Assembly: GCF_001746415.1 (NCBI RefSeq)
Contig: NZ_MEHJ01000001.1
Location: 5,028,501 to 5,092,500, forward strand
DNA length: 64,000 bases
Reading direction: 5' to 3'
From: Streptomyces agglomeratus
GTDB taxonomy: Bacteria; Actinomycetota; Actinomycetes; Streptomycetales; Streptomycetaceae
Part shown: in pieces, positions 61,201 to 64,000 of the stretch
Layout: every line of letters starts with the position of its first letter
Position numbering within the stretch: the first letter of the stretch is position 1
Translations under genes and position numbers: made by a program
Notes under the pieces: generated by a model
Told to the model about the DNA's origin: nothing
Database searches by the model: none
Seen by the model: the letters and a program-made list of their open reading frames with translations, nothing else

Positions 61201-63461
61201 GACTCCTCCAGCGGGGTGACCACGGCCAGCACCTGGTCCATGGCGACGGTCGAGCCCGGCGTCACGTCGAGCTCGGTGACGGTCCCGGCGTGCGGGGCGG
61301 AGATGACGTGCTCCATCTTCATCGCCTCGACGACGAGGAGACTCTGCCCGGCGTCGACGTGGTCCCCGACGGCCACCTTGACCACCGTGACGGTGCCGGG
61401 CATGGGCGCGGCGAGCGTGTCGACGCCGGAACGCCCGGCGCCGGTCAGCCCGGCCTCGACGGGATCGTGGACCTGGACGTGCCAGGCGTCCCCGTCGCGG
61501 CCCAGCCAGCTGCCCTCGGGGCCGCTCGCGTGGCTGAAGGTGTGCGTCACGCCCGCTAGTTCGACGGTGACGGTGTCCGCGTCGGCGGTGACGACACGGG
61601 CCCGGACGGGCAGCCGTTCGTCCTCCCCCGTCCCGCCCGTCCCCGGCTGCGGGTCCGCCGCGACGGGAGGCAGGCCGCCGGGTCCCCGGGGCGGCAGCTC
61701 GGCGCCGCCGCCGACGGGACGGCTGACCGCGTCCGCGCCCCGGGCGGAGGTCGTGTCGCCGGCGGCCGGCCGGGTCCCGCCGTCCGGGGCCACCGTCTCC
61801 AGGGGGATGGCCGTGGCCAGGTCCGGGGACGCGGGCGACGCCTCGGGGAGCAGGACCTCCTGGCCCGCCGCCGTCGTACGCAGCCGGATCTCCACCGGGT
61901 CGTGACCCGGTACGCGGGCGTGGTGCACGGTCCAGGCGGGGGAGCCGCCCAGGCGCCATCCCGTACCGGCGGAGAACGGGTCCGCCCACTGCGCCGCGCC
62001 GGCGGGCGGGGGAGTCGTCCCCCGGGCCCGCAGCAGCGCCGCCGTCGCGTACACCTCCGGCGGGATTCCCGCCATGACCAGGCTGTCCGCGTCGCGTTCG
62101 ACCAGGCCCGTGTCCAGCGCGCCCGAGAGCACGTCAGGGTGGGCCAGCAGGCGGCGCAGGAAGCCCGCGTTCGTCGGGACGCCGAGCGTGACCGTGTCCG
62201 CGAGGGCCGCGCGCAGGCGGCGCAGGGCGGTGGCGCGGTCCGGGGCGTACGCGATGACCTTGGACAGCATCGGGTCGTACAGGCTGCCCACCTCCGTGCC
62301 CTCGGTGAGGCCAGAGTCGGTCCGGACGCCGTCGCCCTGGGGCTCACGCAGCGTCAGGACCGTGCCGCCGGAGGGGAGGAAGCCGCGGGAGGGGTCCTCC
62401 GCGCAGATCCGGGCCTCCACCGCGTGGCCGGTGAGGGTGATGTCCTTCTGCGTGAAGGGCAGTTCCTCGCCGGCGGCCACCCTCAGCTGCCACTCCACCA
62501 GGTCCAGGCCGGTGATCAGCTCCGTCACCGGGTGCTCGACCTGGAGGCGGGTGTTCATCTCCATGAAGTAGTACGACGACGGGTCGTTGCCCGGGACGAT
62601 GAACTCCACCGTGCCCGCGCCCCGGTAGCCGCACGAGCGGGCCGCCTGGACCGCCGCCTCGCCCATCGCGGCGCGCGTCGCCTCGTCCAGCAGGACCGAC
62701 GGGGCCTCCTCGATGATCTTCTGGTGCCGGCGCTGGAGCGAGCACTCGCGCTCGCCCAGGTGCACCACGTTGCCGTGGGCGTCCGCCAGGACCTGGATCT
62801 CGATGTGCCGGGGGCGGTCGATCCACCGCTCCACCAGCAGCGTGTCGTCGCCGAACGACGCCCGCGCCTCGCGCCGCGCCGCCGCGATCTCGTCGGCCAG
62901 CGCCGACTCGACCCGCGTCAGGCGCATACCCTTGCCGCCGCCGCCGGCCGACGGCTTCAGGAGGACCGGCATGCCGATCTCCCGCGCCGCGGCGGCCAGT
63001 TCGGCGTCGCTCAGCCCGCTGCCGGACGAGCCGGGTACGACCGGCACACCCGCCGCCCGTACCGTCTCCTTCGCCCGGATCTTGTCGCCCATGAGGGCGA
63101 TGGCCGAGGACGGCGGGCCGATGAAGGCGAGGCCCGCGTCCGTGCACGCCTGCGCGAACGCGGCGTTCTCGGCGAGGAAGCCGTAGCCTGGGTGGACGGC
63201 CTGTGCGCCCGTACGGGCGGCCGCCTCCAGCAGGCGGTCGGTCCGCAGATAGCTTTCCGAGGCCGCCGCCGGGCCGATACGGACCGCCGTGTCCGCCTCC
63301 CGCACATGGCGGGCGTCCGCGTCCGCGTCGCTGAACACGGCCACCGAGCGCACGCCCAGCTCCCGCAGCGTGCGGATGACGCGGACCGCGATCTCGCCGC
63401 GGTTCGCGACCAGGACGGTGTCGAACATGGGGGCCATGGGGGCCATGGGGAACTCCGTCAT
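61197..63461 (-). CDS. Acyl-CoA carboxylase alpha subunit (biotin carboxylase + BCCP), methylcrotonyl-CoA type
   Basis: A 754-residue subunit. The biotin carboxylase domain (1-445) has [15 protein letters not shown] (ATP), [14 protein letters not shown] and [24 protein letters not shown] domain at the end carries biotin on Lys in VEAMKMEHV. Between them is an unusually long disordered stretch (about 543-617) rich in Gly, Pro and Ala. It carboxylates biotin for the partner beta subunit; neighbours acdH and hmgL point to 3-methylcrotonyl-CoA. The stop overlaps hmgL by 4 bp. Confidence 0.92.
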   Translation of the reverse strand: MTEFPMAPMAPMFDTVLVANRGEIAVRVIRTLRELGVRSVAVFSDADADARHVREADTAVRIGPAAASESYLRTDRLLEAAARTGAQAVHPGYGFLAENAAFAQACTDAGLAFIGPPSSAIALMGDKIRAKETVRAAGVPVVPGSSGSGLSDAELAAAAREIGMPVLLKPSAGGGGKGMRLTRVESALADEIAAARREARASFGDDTLLVERWIDRPRHIEIQVLADAHGNVVHLGERECSLQRRHQKIIEEAPSVLLDEATRAAMGEAAVQAARSCGYRGAGTVEFIVPGNDPSSYYFMEMNTRLQVEHPVTELITGLDLVEWQLRVAAGEELPFTQKDITLTGHAVEARICAEDPSRGFLPSGGTVLTLREPQGDGVRTDSGLTEGTEVGSLYDPMLSKVIAYAPDRATALRRLRAALADTVTLGVPTNAGFLRRLLAHPDVLSGALDTGLVERDADSLVMAGIPPEVYATAALLRARGTTPPPAGAAQWADPFSAGTGWRLGGSPAWTVHHARVPGHDPVEIRLRTTAAGQEVLLPEASPASPDLATAIPLETVAPDGGTRPAAGDTTSARGADAVSRPVGGGAELPPRGPGGLPPVAADPQPGTGGTGEDERLPVRARVVTADADTVTVELAGVTHTFSHASGPEGSWLGRDGDAWHVQVHDPVEAGLTGAGRSGVDTLAAPMPGTVTVVKVAVGDHVDAGQSLLVVEAMKMEHVISAPHAGTVTELDVTPGSTVAMDQVLAVVTPLEES

Positions 63462-63468
63462 CTGTCTC

Positions 63469-64000
63469 TCACATCCGGAAGACGCCGAAGGCGGGCTCGG
63501 ACAGGGGTGCGTTGGCGCAGGCCGTCAGGGCCAGGCCCACGACCTGCCGGGTCTCCATCGGGTCGATCACACCGTCGTCCCACAGCCGGGCCGTCGCGTA
63601 GTAGGCGCTGCCCTGCGCGTCGTACTGCTCGCGGATCGGCGTCTTGAACGCCTCTTCCTCGTCGGCCGGCCACTCCTCGCCCCGGGCCTCCAGCTGGTCC
63701 CGCTTGACCGTCGCGAGGACCGACGCCGCCTGCTCGCCGCCCATCACCGAGATCTTCGCGTTGGGCCACATCCACAGGAAGCGCGGCGAGTACGCCCGGC
63801 CGCACATCGAGTAGTTGCCCGCGCCGTACGACCCTCCGACGACGACGGTCAGCTTCGGCACGCGCGTGCACGCCACGGCCGTCACCATCTTCGCGCCGTG
63901 CTTGGCGATGCCGCCCGCCTCGTAGTCCCTGCCGACCATGAAGCCGGAGATGTTCTGGAGGAAGAGGAGAGGGATGCCGCGCTGGTCGCACAGCTCGATG
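63469..64000 (-). CDS. Acyl-CoA carboxylase beta (carboxyltransferase) subunit, methylcrotonyl-CoA type; C-terminal part only
   Basis: About 177 codons of the C-terminal half; the gene continues past the right edge. Visible: [50 protein letters not shown] and [14 protein letters not shown], diagnostic of MccB-like subunits with an oxyanion-forming Gly-rich loop. It ends 7 bp before the alpha start, so they form one operon with hmgL and acdH. S. coelicolor has an accD1-type gene here. Confidence 0.92.
   Translation of the reverse strand, partial: IELCDQRGIPLLFLQNISGFMVGRDYEAGGIAKHGAKMVTAVACTRVPKLTVVVGGSYGAGNYSMCGRAYSPRFLWMWPNAKISVMGGEQAASVLATVKRDQLEARGEEWPADEEEAFKTPIREQYDAQGSAYYATARLWDDGVIDPMETRQVVGLALTACANAPLSEPAFGVFRM

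Overview
The window is chromosomal DNA from a Streptomyces or very close relative. The base composition is very GC-rich and third positions are strongly G/C. There are many GTG starts and 4-bp ATGA/GTGA gene overlaps. Marker genes of the genus are present: adpA with a TTA codon, a desferrioxamine cluster, cslA-glxA, the cebR-cebEFG-bglC set, DasR-type sites and a cdgA-like c-di-GMP gene. From memory, the gene order follows the S. coelicolor chromosome backwards from about SCO2837 (glxA) to SCO2776 (acyl-CoA carboxyltransferase), so this looks like core chromosome rather than a plasmid or phage.

Left part (1-20 kb): the first codons of glxA and all of cslA (tip polysaccharide synthesis); an NlpC/P60 cell-wall protein and an SPFH membrane protein; a chitin-active LPMO behind two DasR-like sites; then a catabolic block (6.2-14.6 kb). 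The block holds an IclR regulator, an EhuBCDA-type amino-acid/ectoine ABC importer, a DUF3830 protein, an amidase, a D-2-hydroxyacid dehydrogenase and two tandem Asp/Glu-racemase-superfamily enzymes. An LLM flavin enzyme, a PAS-GGDEF-EAL protein and an M6-like secreted protease follow. Three identical tRNA-Lys(CUU) genes lie at 2.5, 6.1 and 19.6 kb.

Middle (19.7-37.6 kb): a compact minus-strand operon encodes a PAP2 membrane enzyme, a PD-(D/E)XK nuclease with a four-cysteine Fe-S pattern, an unknown 531-residue protein and a DNA2/UPF1-type helicase. It looks like a split Dna2 with an extra partner and is the best candidate here for an uncharacterised system. Next come a TPR regulator, several conserved hypotheticals, a two-component system, a CBM2-GH18 chitinase, CBS and cupin proteins and a lipoprotein.

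Right part (37.7-64 kb): cello-oligosaccharide uptake and hydrolysis (bglC, cebGFE, cebR with a perfect CebR operator); tRNA-His; ornA and adpA; a universal stress protein; glmS and a GH20 N-acetylhexosaminidase with a DasR-like site (amino-sugar metabolism, linking to the LPMO and chitinase); desABCD, a siderophore-interacting protein and desE, each transcription unit with an iron box; and a leucine/isovalerate degradation operon (MCC beta, MCC alpha, HMG-CoA lyase, acyl-CoA dehydrogenase) running off the right edge. The themes are polymer degradation (chitin, cellulose), uptake of the products, iron acquisition and developmental control. No transposase, integrase, CRISPR array, rRNA or phage gene was seen.
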